From positions 1 through 64,000 of the forward strand of contig CALUHO010000009.1 in the NCBI GenBank assembly GCA_944320465.1: 64,000 nucleotides of DNA, given 5' to 3'. The notes under the pieces are model-generated. The model was not told the origin of the DNA. It worked only from the letters and a program-made list of their open reading frames with translations, and ran no database searches. Position numbers and translations under genes: made by a program. Below, piece after piece: positions 20,742-28,105 of this stretch. Source of the stretch: an uncultured Bacteroidales bacterium (GTDB taxonomy: Bacteria; Bacteroidota; Bacteroidia; Bacteroidales; P3). Position 1 is the first letter of the stretch. Each line of letters starts with the position of its first letter.

Positions 20742-21026
20742 GTGTATTTTGAAGGTATATTGGTGGGGCTGGTGACGTTCCTGGTCATCGGTCTGTTCCA
20801 TCCCTTGGTCATCAAGGCGGAATATTATTTCGGGCTGCGTTCCTGGTGGGCTTTCCTGTTGCTGGGTTTGGCGGCAGCGGCCTGTTCCATTTGGCTGACA
20901 AGGGGATTCTGGTCTATCATCCTCGGGGTGGTGGCTTTTTCTTCTTTCTGGTCTATCAAGGAGGTCTTTGAGCAACGGAAGCGGGTAGAGAAAGGCTGGT
21001 TTCCCAAGAATCCTGCCCGGAAGTGA
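20742..21026 (+). CDS. DUF4491 family membrane protein
   Basis: The 94-residue protein has about three hydrophobic segments (GILVGLVTFLVIGLFHPLVI, FLLLGLAAAACSIWL, FWSIILGVVAFSSFWSI) and a basic C-terminus. Both match DUF4491, a Bacteroidota inner-membrane family of unknown function. It may be cotranscribed with the YbjQ gene 105 bases upstream. Confidence 0.85.
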   Translation: MYFEGILVGLVTFLVIGLFHPLVIKAEYYFGLRSWWAFLLLGLAAAACSIWLTRGFWSIILGVVAFSSFWSIKEVFEQRKRVEKGWFPKNPARK

Positions 21027-21099
21027 GTTGTTGGGTTTAATTGGAATATTACTGTTACGGAAGTCGGCTTGTCATTGTCAGGCAGGTATTCGTTAGACA

Positions 21100-21311
21100 G
21101 GCAACGGGTGGATGGCCTTGCTGCTGGAAAACAAGGATACAACCTCTATGTCATCGAGCTGTAAATCGATGCCAGTGCGAACGAGGCCTTGCAGCAGATT
21201 GAGGATGTCGGCTACGCCCGACCCTTCGCAGCTGACCCCTGCAAGCTTTTCAAAATAGGCATCAACTTTTTTACCAAGACTCGGCGCATCGAGGAATGGA
21301 AAATCGCCTGA
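21100..21311 (+). pseudogene. C-terminal remnant of a PD-(D/E)XK nuclease / AAA-ATPase-like (DUF1703) gene
   Basis: One frame reads LYVIEL, then a TAA stop, then IDASANEALQQIEDVGYA, PFAADPCKLFKIGINF and TRRIEEWKIA before a real stop at 21309. This is the characteristic end of the Bacteroidota AAA-ATPase-like/PD-(D/E)XK family. The stop replaces the conserved lysine that normally follows the VIEL strand, the catalytic K of the nuclease. The N-terminal part of the gene is absent, so this is a fossil. Confidence 0.75.
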
Positions 21312-21340
21312 GAATTGTTTTACCGCGGATAGCCAATAAA

Positions 21341-21533
21341 CCCAAATCGGTCATTAGACACGCCGAGTCCGTTTCTGATTAGGAAAATGAGGCATTCGGG
21401 CATCTTGCCCGCTTCTGTCCGCATCCTGTTTCTCGCTACGCCTCGACGTAGCCCGCTACGCCTTCGGCTAGGCGAGAAGCATGCTGCATGACACAAGCGG
21501 GCAATCTCCCCAAAGTCTAATGACCGATTTGGG
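21341..21533 (-). mobile_element. 193-bp MITE-like element, complete copy (inverted)
   Basis: Inverted relative to the 3985 copy, with perfect 19-bp ends. ATAAA is repeated directly on both sides (21336-21340, 21534-21538). It sits just after the nuclease-gene fossil. Confidence 0.9.
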
Positions 21534-21567
21534 ATAAAAGAAGCTGGCTAAAGGATTTCTCTATGCA

Positions 21568-21604
21568 AAACGACCCTGTTGGAATTGTTCTGCCAGGGTC
21601 GTTT
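21568..21604 (-). terminator. Hairpin downstream of asd
   Basis: AAACGACCCTG and CAGGGTCGTTT form a perfect 11-bp stem about 115 bases past the asd stop. A near-identical stem follows mscL at 63542-63585. The sequence beyond it in the asd direction, TTGCATAGAG, has no long T run. Confidence 0.5.
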
Positions 21605-21719
21605 GTCATGATAAGGACGTTTTAGTTAGTCCTTTATATTTATGAATTAATGGATTCATCACATTGACAGGGATTTCCATGCTTGCTAGCCAGTGCGGGC
21701 AAGGTGGCGGCCGATGTGC

Positions 21720-22712
21720 TTACTTCTGCCCTTGGCGGATTAGCTGGGCAACAATCTGGACAGCGTTGGTGGCGGCACCCTTGCGGATGTTGTCCGACAC
21801 CACCCAGAGGTTCATGCCGTTTTCTACCGAATCGTCGCGGCGGATGCGGCCCACGAAGACTTCGTTCTTGTCATAGGCGTAGAGCGGCATCGGGTAAAGA
21901 TTACGGGATGGATCGTCCACGACCACAACGCCAGGCATTTCAGAGAGCATTTTGCGCACATCCTTGATTTCAAATGGCTTGCGAGTTTCTACGTTGACGG
22001 CTTCCGAATGCCCGCCCGATACCGGAACCCGGACGACGGTAGCGGTCACAGCGATATCCGGATCACGCAGGATCTTGCGGGTTTCGTTGACAAGTTTCAT
22101 TTCTTCGGTCGTATAGCCTTGGTCGTCAAAGTCTCCGCCATGCGGAATCACGTTGTGGTGGATAGGGTAATGATAGGCTTTCACCGGGCTTTCGAGGCCT
22201 TTTTCCTCGTTTTCCATCTGTTGCAGGCCTTTGATGCCCGAACCGCTGACGGATTGGTAGGTGGCGATGACCAGACGCTTGATACCGTATGCTTTGTGGA
22301 TGGGGCAGAGTGCCACGACCATTTGGATTGTGCTGCAGTTAGGGTTGGCGATAATCCGGTGTTCGGGCTTGACGGCATCCATGTTGACTTCCGGAACCAC
22401 CAAGGGAACGTTCGGGTCCATGCGCCAGGCCGAGGAATTGTCCACCACGGTGCAGCCCTTTTCGGCAAAGAGGGGGGCGTATTGCTTGGAGGTCGAAGCC
22501 CCGGCCGAGAAGATGGCATAGTCGGGACAGGCTGCGATGGCATCTTCTACAGATATGACCTTGTGGGTTTTGCCTGCAAATTTGATTTCCTTTCCGATGG
22601 AACGGGAAGAAGCGGCAGGCAAGAGTTCTATGTCGGTAAGGCCATATTCTTCTAAGAGTTGGAGCATTTTGGAGCCGACCAGGCCGGTAGCTCCCACAAC
22701 GGCGATTTTCAT
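21720..22712 (-). CDS. asd: Aspartate-semialdehyde dehydrogenase
   Basis: The 330-residue enzyme reduces aspartyl phosphate to the semialdehyde in lysine, diaminopimelate, threonine and methionine synthesis. The NADP-binding AVVGATGLVGSKML is at the N-terminus. The catalytic cysteine lies in ANPNCSTIQ, and the substrate-binding blocks SVSGSG and VPVSGGHSEAV follow. Length is standard. It is transcribed alone. Confidence 0.96.
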   Translation of the reverse strand: MKIAVVGATGLVGSKMLQLLEEYGLTDIELLPAASSRSIGKEIKFAGKTHKVISVEDAIAACPDYAIFSAGASTSKQYAPLFAEKGCTVVDNSSAWRMDPNVPLVVPEVNMDAVKPEHRIIANPNCSTIQMVVALCPIHKAYGIKRLVIATYQSVSGSGIKGLQQMENEEKGLESPVKAYHYPIHHNVIPHGGDFDDQGYTTEEMKLVNETRKILRDPDIAVTATVVRVPVSGGHSEAVNVETRKPFEIKDVRKMLSEMPGVVVVDDPSRNLYPMPLYAYDKNEVFVGRIRRDDSVENGMNLWVVSDNIRKGAATNAVQIVAQLIRQGQK

Positions 22713-23024
22713 GCTTTCTTCTTTTTGGTAGTGTTGATAAATTTTTTATCGTTGTTTATCAATGGACTATGGGTGTTTTCCGAATCGTGGCTTCGATAAA
22801 ATCTCGCTTTGAGCGATATTCTATTATAGAATGTATCCTTTTGCCGTGGATGCCAAAGCTTTGTCTTGGCTTTCAAAGCATTCTGTGCAGAGGTATCGGG
22901 GCGCGGCCGGATTTTGGGGATAGCGCCGGCTTTGTCTACCTGCTTCTGGCATTCATTTCAGCCTGAGTGGGATTCGAATTCTTGATGGAAGGCGAAGTCC
23001 ATAGGTGTCCATTAAAGAAAGCAA
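22713..23024. other. Intergenic region between divergent asd and lamin-tail gene
   Basis: No gene is recognised. The stretch contains the divergent leaders of both neighbours. No clear −33/−7 pair was seen. Confidence 0.4.
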
Positions 23025-25055
23025 ATGTACAAAAAGAGAGGCGCTTGGGCAAGAATTGGCAGTAAAACGAAGTTAAGAATCGATGAATACTTAATATTGG
23101 ATTTTATGTGTTTGAAAACTAAGATTTTATATTTTTCTTGGCAGGATGATGCCGGCATGGGTAAAGGCCGCTTGTACAGCTTGTTGAAAATAGAGGCAGA
23201 GGAAGGTGTATTGGGGCGTAAGATAGGGGCCGGAGAAAAGTACAGGCGTGCAAAGTTGAAGCAGAAGTATGTGCATATTGTCTGGATGCTGATTGCGCTT
23301 GTGAATTTTGGCTGCCTGCCCAATATCCAAGCCCAGTGGACGGATTCCTTCGATTCGGTCTTGGAGGCATCCTGGCAAGGTACGAGGGAGTTCTTCCACG
23401 TGGAGGAAGGCTTTTTGCGAAGCCAAGGGCCGGAGAAATCGTCCACGTTATACCTGAGCCGGGAGTTTTTCCCTTTGTCGGCATCGGATATGGCATATTA
23501 TCAGGATTTTATTATGGGGGATTCGGCTTTGTGCCTGGAGTTCGGCATCGACTTGGGTTTTGTGCCGTCTTCAACCAATCTGTTGCGGCTGTATCTGTTT
23601 TCTCGGGAAGCGGTGTTGAATGATTCCGCTTATGCGTATTATTTGCAGATGGGGCGGAAAGGGAGCGAGAATTATTGGCAGTTGTACCGTTCCTCTCCGG
23701 ATACGACGGTCCTGTTGTGGCAGGGTTGTAAATTGTATTCCCAGCAGAAAGACATGCGTTTCCGCTTCCGGGTACTTTGCCGGGCGGCGGATCAGGATAT
23801 TGCCTCTGGAGCTGGAGATATGTCGGATGCCCGTTTTGCGGCTGAGGCGGATTGGCCTGTCATGCAGGGTGGTGAGGCCGGTTCGGGCGTGATGGGAAAG
23901 TCCGGAACGTCATTGTTCAGGCCGCTGTGTCTGCGGTTTTATTCGGCTGCCGGATTGGAGGGGGAAAACCGCTGGGAGTCGGAAGGGGATAGCGTGCAGG
24001 AAGATGTGCTGGGCTATGTGCTGGAAAGTCCGATGGACCGCTTTTCGGTAGGTTTGATGGCACGTTACCGCACGGCTTCGCGTTCGGCTTCGTATGCGTT
24101 CGATTACCTTCATGCGGGACGGATTCTGCATTGGCCGGAGGTCGAGGAGGATTCTTTGCCACCGGGAGGTTTTGCGGCATTTCCTGTGCCCGATTCGGCA
24201 TCGCTCAAGATAACGGAAGTGATGTTCAATCCTTTGCCGGATCAAAGCCGTTTTGTGGAGATTGGCAATGTGTCGGATTCGGTTTTGGGCGTGCGAGGTT
24301 TGCATCTGGGAATCCCTTACGAGGAAGGTTGGAGGTATTACGCCTTGAGCCGGGATTCAGGCATGGGAATCTGGCCGGGAAGCTATCTGGCGGTTGCCAA
24401 GGAGGCGGGGAAGGTGGCTCCGCAGTCTTCGGCTTGCCGGGAAAACATTTTCACGGCGGAAACCTTCCCGTCATTGGACGACAAGGCCGGGCGGCTGCGT
24501 TTGGCCTGGATAGAAGAAAGTACTGGAGCGGAGGGGGATACTTCGGTTTTGGACGAGATGGTCTATGACGAGGCCTTTCATCATTGGCTATTGCCCGACC
24601 CGGAAGGGGTCTCGTTGGAGCGTCTTGACATGGATGCTTCAGGATTGTTGGCGGAAAACTGGATGTCGGCGGCGGAGACTTCGGGCTATGCCACGCCGGG
24701 ATGCGAGAACTCCCATGTCTGGAACGGGGATGCGGCAGAGATGGAAGAGGATTGGTTCACGATAGAGCCGCCTTTGGTGACACCCGACAACGATGGCTTG
24801 AACGATTTTGCGACTATCGGATGGAATCCGGCATTGTCAGGATTCCTTTGTTCTATTACGGTTTACGATGAATGGGGGCGGAAAATGTGTTCGCTTTGCA
24901 CCGAGATGCTTTTGGGAAGCCGCGGGAGCCTGAGGTACGATGCAGTGGATGCCACAGGGCGGATTCTGAGGCCGGGTCTGTACATTATTTACATAGACTT
25001 GCTTAGGCCGGATGGAAAGCGGAAGCGTCTGCGGTATCCGCTTGCGGTGGGATGA
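23025..25055 (+). CDS. Secreted lamin-tail-domain protein with gliding-type C-terminal domain
   Basis: The frame allows 676 residues, but the true start is uncertain. A signal peptide (YVHIVWMLIALVNFGCLPNIQAQ) begins near residue 85, so a start at the Met before GKGRLYSLL (23157) or a non-ATG codon closer in is possible. A lamin-tail domain (LKITEVMFNPLPDQSRFVEI) begins near residue 395. The last ~100 residues (VTPDNDGLNDFA, ITVYDEWGRKM, GLYIIYIDL) resemble the gliding-motility-associated C-terminal domain used by the type IX secretion route. An exported surface protein is likely; role unknown. Residues ~250-315 look low-complexity. Confidence 0.75.
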   Translation: MYKKRGAWARIGSKTKLRIDEYLILDFMCLKTKILYFSWQDDAGMGKGRLYSLLKIEAEEGVLGRKIGAGEKYRRAKLKQKYVHIVWMLIALVNFGCLPNIQAQWTDSFDSVLEASWQGTREFFHVEEGFLRSQGPEKSSTLYLSREFFPLSASDMAYYQDFIMGDSALCLEFGIDLGFVPSSTNLLRLYLFSREAVLNDSAYAYYLQMGRKGSENYWQLYRSSPDTTVLLWQGCKLYSQQKDMRFRFRVLCRAADQDIASGAGDMSDARFAAEADWPVMQGGEAGSGVMGKSGTSLFRPLCLRFYSAAGLEGENRWESEGDSVQEDVLGYVLESPMDRFSVGLMARYRTASRSASYAFDYLHAGRILHWPEVEEDSLPPGGFAAFPVPDSASLKITEVMFNPLPDQSRFVEIGNVSDSVLGVRGLHLGIPYEEGWRYYALSRDSGMGIWPGSYLAVAKEAGKVAPQSSACRENIFTAETFPSLDDKAGRLRLAWIEESTGAEGDTSVLDEMVYDEAFHHWLLPDPEGVSLERLDMDASGLLAENWMSAAETSGYATPGCENSHVWNGDAAEMEEDWFTIEPPLVTPDNDGLNDFATIGWNPALSGFLCSITVYDEWGRKMCSLCTEMLLGSRGSLRYDAVDATGRILRPGLYIIYIDLLRPDGKRKRLRYPLAVG

Positions 25056-25159
25056 GAGGGATGTTTATGCCGAAATGGGATTTTGGGCGGAGGAATCCGG
25101 CATCGTGGCCATGGGATGACGGAGAATACGGGCGATCTTTAAAAAAAGGCGATGTGTCA

Positions 25160-25696
25160 TAATGAGCAATCTGGCTTCGCCGAAGACTGGCTGCACCTCG
25201 GCAGAGTCCAAGCAAGGTGGGCTACGCCGAAGCCCCTCCGTCTCGGCCATGCCCAAGCGAGGGGATGGCTTGGCATGGCGCTCGACTTACTCGGGGCTTT
25301 GGCTCTGCACTCGGTTTGCACAGTCTTTGCTTCGTTGCTTTGGTTTCACCGAAAACAGGCTGCACCTCGGCCAAAAGCAGTGCAAGTCGAAGGCAGAGAC
25401 AAAACTCGTTTTGGCTATGCTGAGACGTAGCCTGCGTTCGCTGGAAAGCAAACTCAAACCTATCGGTTTGGTTCGGCTCTCGGTTTGCACTGTTTTTCGA
25501 GTCTCGAACTCAGTCACGAACCGCAGAGCAAGCCGAACGCAGAATCAAACGGAGTTTGAATTATGCTGAGGCGAAGCCTGCGCTCGCTGCGGAGCAGCAA
25601 CAGTACGCTCCTTCGTTCTCGCTCTCAGCGCCTTGCCTCTTACTCACTCTGACACACCGCCTGAGATTTATTTCAAATCCCTATTTTGATGCACCC
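25160..25696. repeat. Dispersed chromosomal repeat, copy A
   Basis: Non-coding, GC-rich stretch. Bases about 25480-25694 match 62645-62867 over some 215 bases, with the shared blocks CACGAACCGCAGAGCAAGCC, GGAGTTTGAATTATGCTGAG and TATTTTGATxCACCCTC. Upstream, shorter units containing GGCTGCACCTCGGC recur at about 25189 and 25360, and once in copy B at 62600, so copy A is internally expanded. Open frames across it are not conserved between copies. Confidence 0.7.
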
Positions 25697-25732
25697 TCTT
25701 GCCGGAAGTCTTTCGAGAAGAAAGAACTTCTC

Positions 25733-25924
25733 TTATTGATGGTTTTGGTTGTCGGTGTCGTCTGTTTTGCTGTTCATTCCGTCCTTGAAACTGCGGACAC
25801 CTTTGCCGAGCCCTTTCATCAGTTCAGGGATTTTGCGGCCGCCGAAGAAGAGCAGGATGACGAGGCCTATCAGAAGGAGTTCCTGCATGCCGATGCCACC
25901 AATGAACAAAGGTATCTGCAACAT
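25733..25924 (-). CDS. tatA: Twin-arginine translocase subunit TatA/TatE
   Basis: The 63-residue protein has the classic layout: a hydrophobic helix ([14 protein letters not shown]), a GGRKIPEL hinge and an amphipathic helix ([15 protein letters not shown]), then a short polar tail. TatA forms the pore for folded proteins carrying RR signals. Its start lies one base past the stop of the upstream membrane-protein gene, implying a two-gene operon. TatC is not in the window. Confidence 0.93.
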   Translation of the reverse strand: MLQIPLFIGGIGMQELLLIGLVILLFFGGRKIPELMKGLGKGVRSFKDGMNSKTDDTDNQNHQ

Positions 25925-25925
25925 C

Positions 25926-26444
25926 TTACTTGCGGATTAAACGGTTTATAATCAGCCAGCCTCCTAAGATTTGCAACAGCATTCCCGGCAGTCCGATCCG
26001 GAAATCCTGGATGGCAGCGTAGAAAGAACCGCCGATGGCCCATTCGGCCAAAGTGCCAAAGACTTGGTAGAAAGCCGCGACAGCGACCAATAGCCCGAGA
26101 CTGGCTTTCTGGAAACGGGATGCGGCAAAACTGGCTCCGGCCACCAAGAGAGTGGATTTGATCAGGATGGATGGCAGCACGCTGGCAGCCGGCATCCCGA
26201 AAAGCAGGGAATTGAGGATGGGCGAAGCCAAAGCGGTCAGCAGCCCCACCCGCCAGCCGTATTTGTAGGCGGCAATCAAGGTAAAGAAATAGATGGGCAG
26301 GAAACGGAATCCGCCTTGGGGAATCAGATGGCAGAGCTGGGGCAAGGCGATGTTGCCGATGATGAAGGCCGCAGCGAACAGATAGGTTTTCACATCGCTG
26401 TACGCCAAGGAATAAAGCTGTACGTTTTGTTTGGTAGCATGCAT
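25926..26444 (-). CDS. ECF-transporter S-component-like membrane protein
   Basis: The Met at 26444 gives 172 residues with about five hydrophobic helices. The N-terminal [24 protein letters not shown] and the [23 protein letters not shown] block resemble Bacteroidota proteins labelled ECF transporter S component, which bind a vitamin or metal for uptake. An upstream in-frame Met at 26546 would add a hydrophilic, unlikely leader. It runs into tatA with a one-base gap, so the two are probably cotranscribed. Confidence 0.65.
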   Translation of the reverse strand: MHATKQNVQLYSLAYSDVKTYLFAAAFIIGNIALPQLCHLIPQGGFRFLPIYFFTLIAAYKYGWRVGLLTALASPILNSLLFGMPAASVLPSILIKSTLLVAGASFAASRFQKASLGLLVAVAAFYQVFGTLAEWAIGGSFYAAIQDFRIGLPGMLLQILGGWLIINRLIRK

Positions 26445-26734
26445 GGAGTGTTTTGTTTTTTCGCTTTTGCCTGAAGGCTTCCCGTTTGCGGAGTCGAACC
26501 CGTTACGGGGCAGCCTTTGGCTACAAGGCGGTTTTTCATTTTGCAAAAGTAAGCCAGAATGTACAAACTGGCTTATCCGTTTTACAGGAAAGTTTGCATA
26601 AATTACGGTTGTCGAGTTTTTTGTTGATTATAATATTGGGTAACAGTGTTTTAGTGGTGTAGACGGATTGGACGGTATTCTATTTGATGGTCTGGCAGAT
26701 GTGCCGGTATCCGCAGCCCGGCCATGTTTCCGGA

Positions 26735-27991
26735 TCAGCGTTCCACCTGGTCAACCCGGTAGAGCTTGTCTCCCCGGTGTACCTCGCGCAGGGTCTTGAT
26801 GGAGCAGAAAGTGCCTTGGACGGTTTCCTGCACCGCTTGGTCGTCCATCCGGATTTCCTTGACCGTGTCTTCGTAAACCCCGGTGGTGTTCCCGATAATC
26901 ACGTATTTGTCCCCGATTTTGAGGTTGGAGGCTTCCACTTTGAGTTCGGCCACGCTGAGGCGGTCGAAGAAATTGGTGATTTTGCCTACGTAGGTCTTCA
27001 GGGTCGTGGCACTGGAACCGTATTTGGGGGCCCATTCGCCCATTTTCTGCCCTAAGTAATAGCCGCTCCAGAAGCCCCGGTTATAGACGGTCTCTAATTC
27101 CTTGGTCCACTTTTCGATGTTTTCCTTGGTATAGTTCCCTTCCTGCCAGGCGATGACTGCTTCCTTATAAACCTTGGTGACGGTCATCACGTAATCGGCG
27201 GATCGGCCTCGGCCTTCGATTTTGAGGACGCTGACCCCGGCTTGCAGTATCTTGTCTAGGAAGTCGATGGTCTTGAGGTCTTTGGGAGATAGCAGGTATT
27301 CATTGTCCACTTCTATTTCCACGTCTTTTTCCCCATCGGTCTGGCTCAGCTTGTAGGGACGGCGGCAGAGTTGCAGGCAGGAACCCCGGTTGGCCGAGGA
27401 ATTGTAATAGTCCAGGCTCAGGTAACATTTGCCGGAAACCGCCATGCAAAGCGCTCCGTGGGCAAAGATTTCAATCTGGACCGGTTTCCCGGACGGGCCG
27501 CAGATGTTCTGTTCGTGAATTTTGCGGATGATTTCCGCTACTTGGTCCAAGCGCAGTTCGCGGGCGGTCACCATCACATCGGCAAACTGGGCGTAGAATT
27601 TCACAGCTTCGAAATTGCTGACATTGCATTGGGTGGAAATATGGACTTCGACCCCTATTTGACGGGCGTAAGTGATGACAGCCCAGTCGGATGAGATGAC
27701 GGCATCGATGCCGTTGGCCTTGGCGGCTTCCAGCACCCGGTGGCTTTCCTCGATTTCCTCGTCGTAGATAATCGTGTTGAGGGTCAAGTAGGTCTTGACG
27801 TTTTTTTCATGGCAGATCCGGGTGATTTCGGCCAAATCTTCCACTTGGAAGTTGAGTGCGGCTCTGGCTCGCATATTGAGTTTCCCGACACCGAAATAGA
27901 CGGCATCGGCTCCGGCGTGGATAGCGGCATGCAAGGCGGGGTAGGAACCCACCGGAGCCATGATTTCTATGGGTTGTTTTTTTTGCATCAT
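26735..27991 (-). CDS. U32-family peptidase-like protein (tRNA hydroxylation TrhP type)
   Basis: The 418-residue protein has the U32 barrel blocks IEIMAPVGSYPALHAAIHAGADAVYFG and ISTQCNVSN. It also has the cysteine-rich signature around GALCMAVSGKCYLSL and SANRGSCLQLCRRPY that ligates an iron-sulfur centre in the family. Characterised relatives, TrhP/YegQ and RlhA, take part in prephenate-dependent hydroxylation of RNA, not proteolysis. No partner gene is adjacent. Length matches TrhP-like members. Confidence 0.88.
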   Translation of the reverse strand: MMQKKQPIEIMAPVGSYPALHAAIHAGADAVYFGVGKLNMRARAALNFQVEDLAEITRICHEKNVKTYLTLNTIIYDEEIEESHRVLEAAKANGIDAVISSDWAVITYARQIGVEVHISTQCNVSNFEAVKFYAQFADVMVTARELRLDQVAEIIRKIHEQNICGPSGKPVQIEIFAHGALCMAVSGKCYLSLDYYNSSANRGSCLQLCRRPYKLSQTDGEKDVEIEVDNEYLLSPKDLKTIDFLDKILQAGVSVLKIEGRGRSADYVMTVTKVYKEAVIAWQEGNYTKENIEKWTKELETVYNRGFWSGYYLGQKMGEWAPKYGSSATTLKTYVGKITNFFDRLSVAELKVEASNLKIGDKYVIIGNTTGVYEDTVKEIRMDDQAVQETVQGTFCSIKTLREVHRGDKLYRVDQVER

Positions 27992-28105
27992 CTTGTTCTT
28001 TTCTTGGCCGATACGATTTTTGTCGGATTCGGCCTTGTGTTGGCGAGTATGCGCGGCTGAGGATTTTTGAGTGTCTGCGGTGCGCTTACTCCTTTGGGTT
28101 CAATT

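Noticed and set aside
23012-23446. Minus-strand frame over the start of the lamin-tail gene
   Set aside because: It is antisense to the signal-peptide region of a convincing gene and low in coding character.
25162-25569. 135-codon and other frames within the dispersed repeat
   Set aside because: The second copy of the repeat does not keep these frames, so they are chance frames in GC-rich repeats.
26470-26530. GTCGAACCC phrase like a tRNA T-arm on the minus strand
   Set aside because: No acceptor stem, D-arm or anticodon arm can be drawn around it, and it sits in the leader of the ECF-S-like gene.
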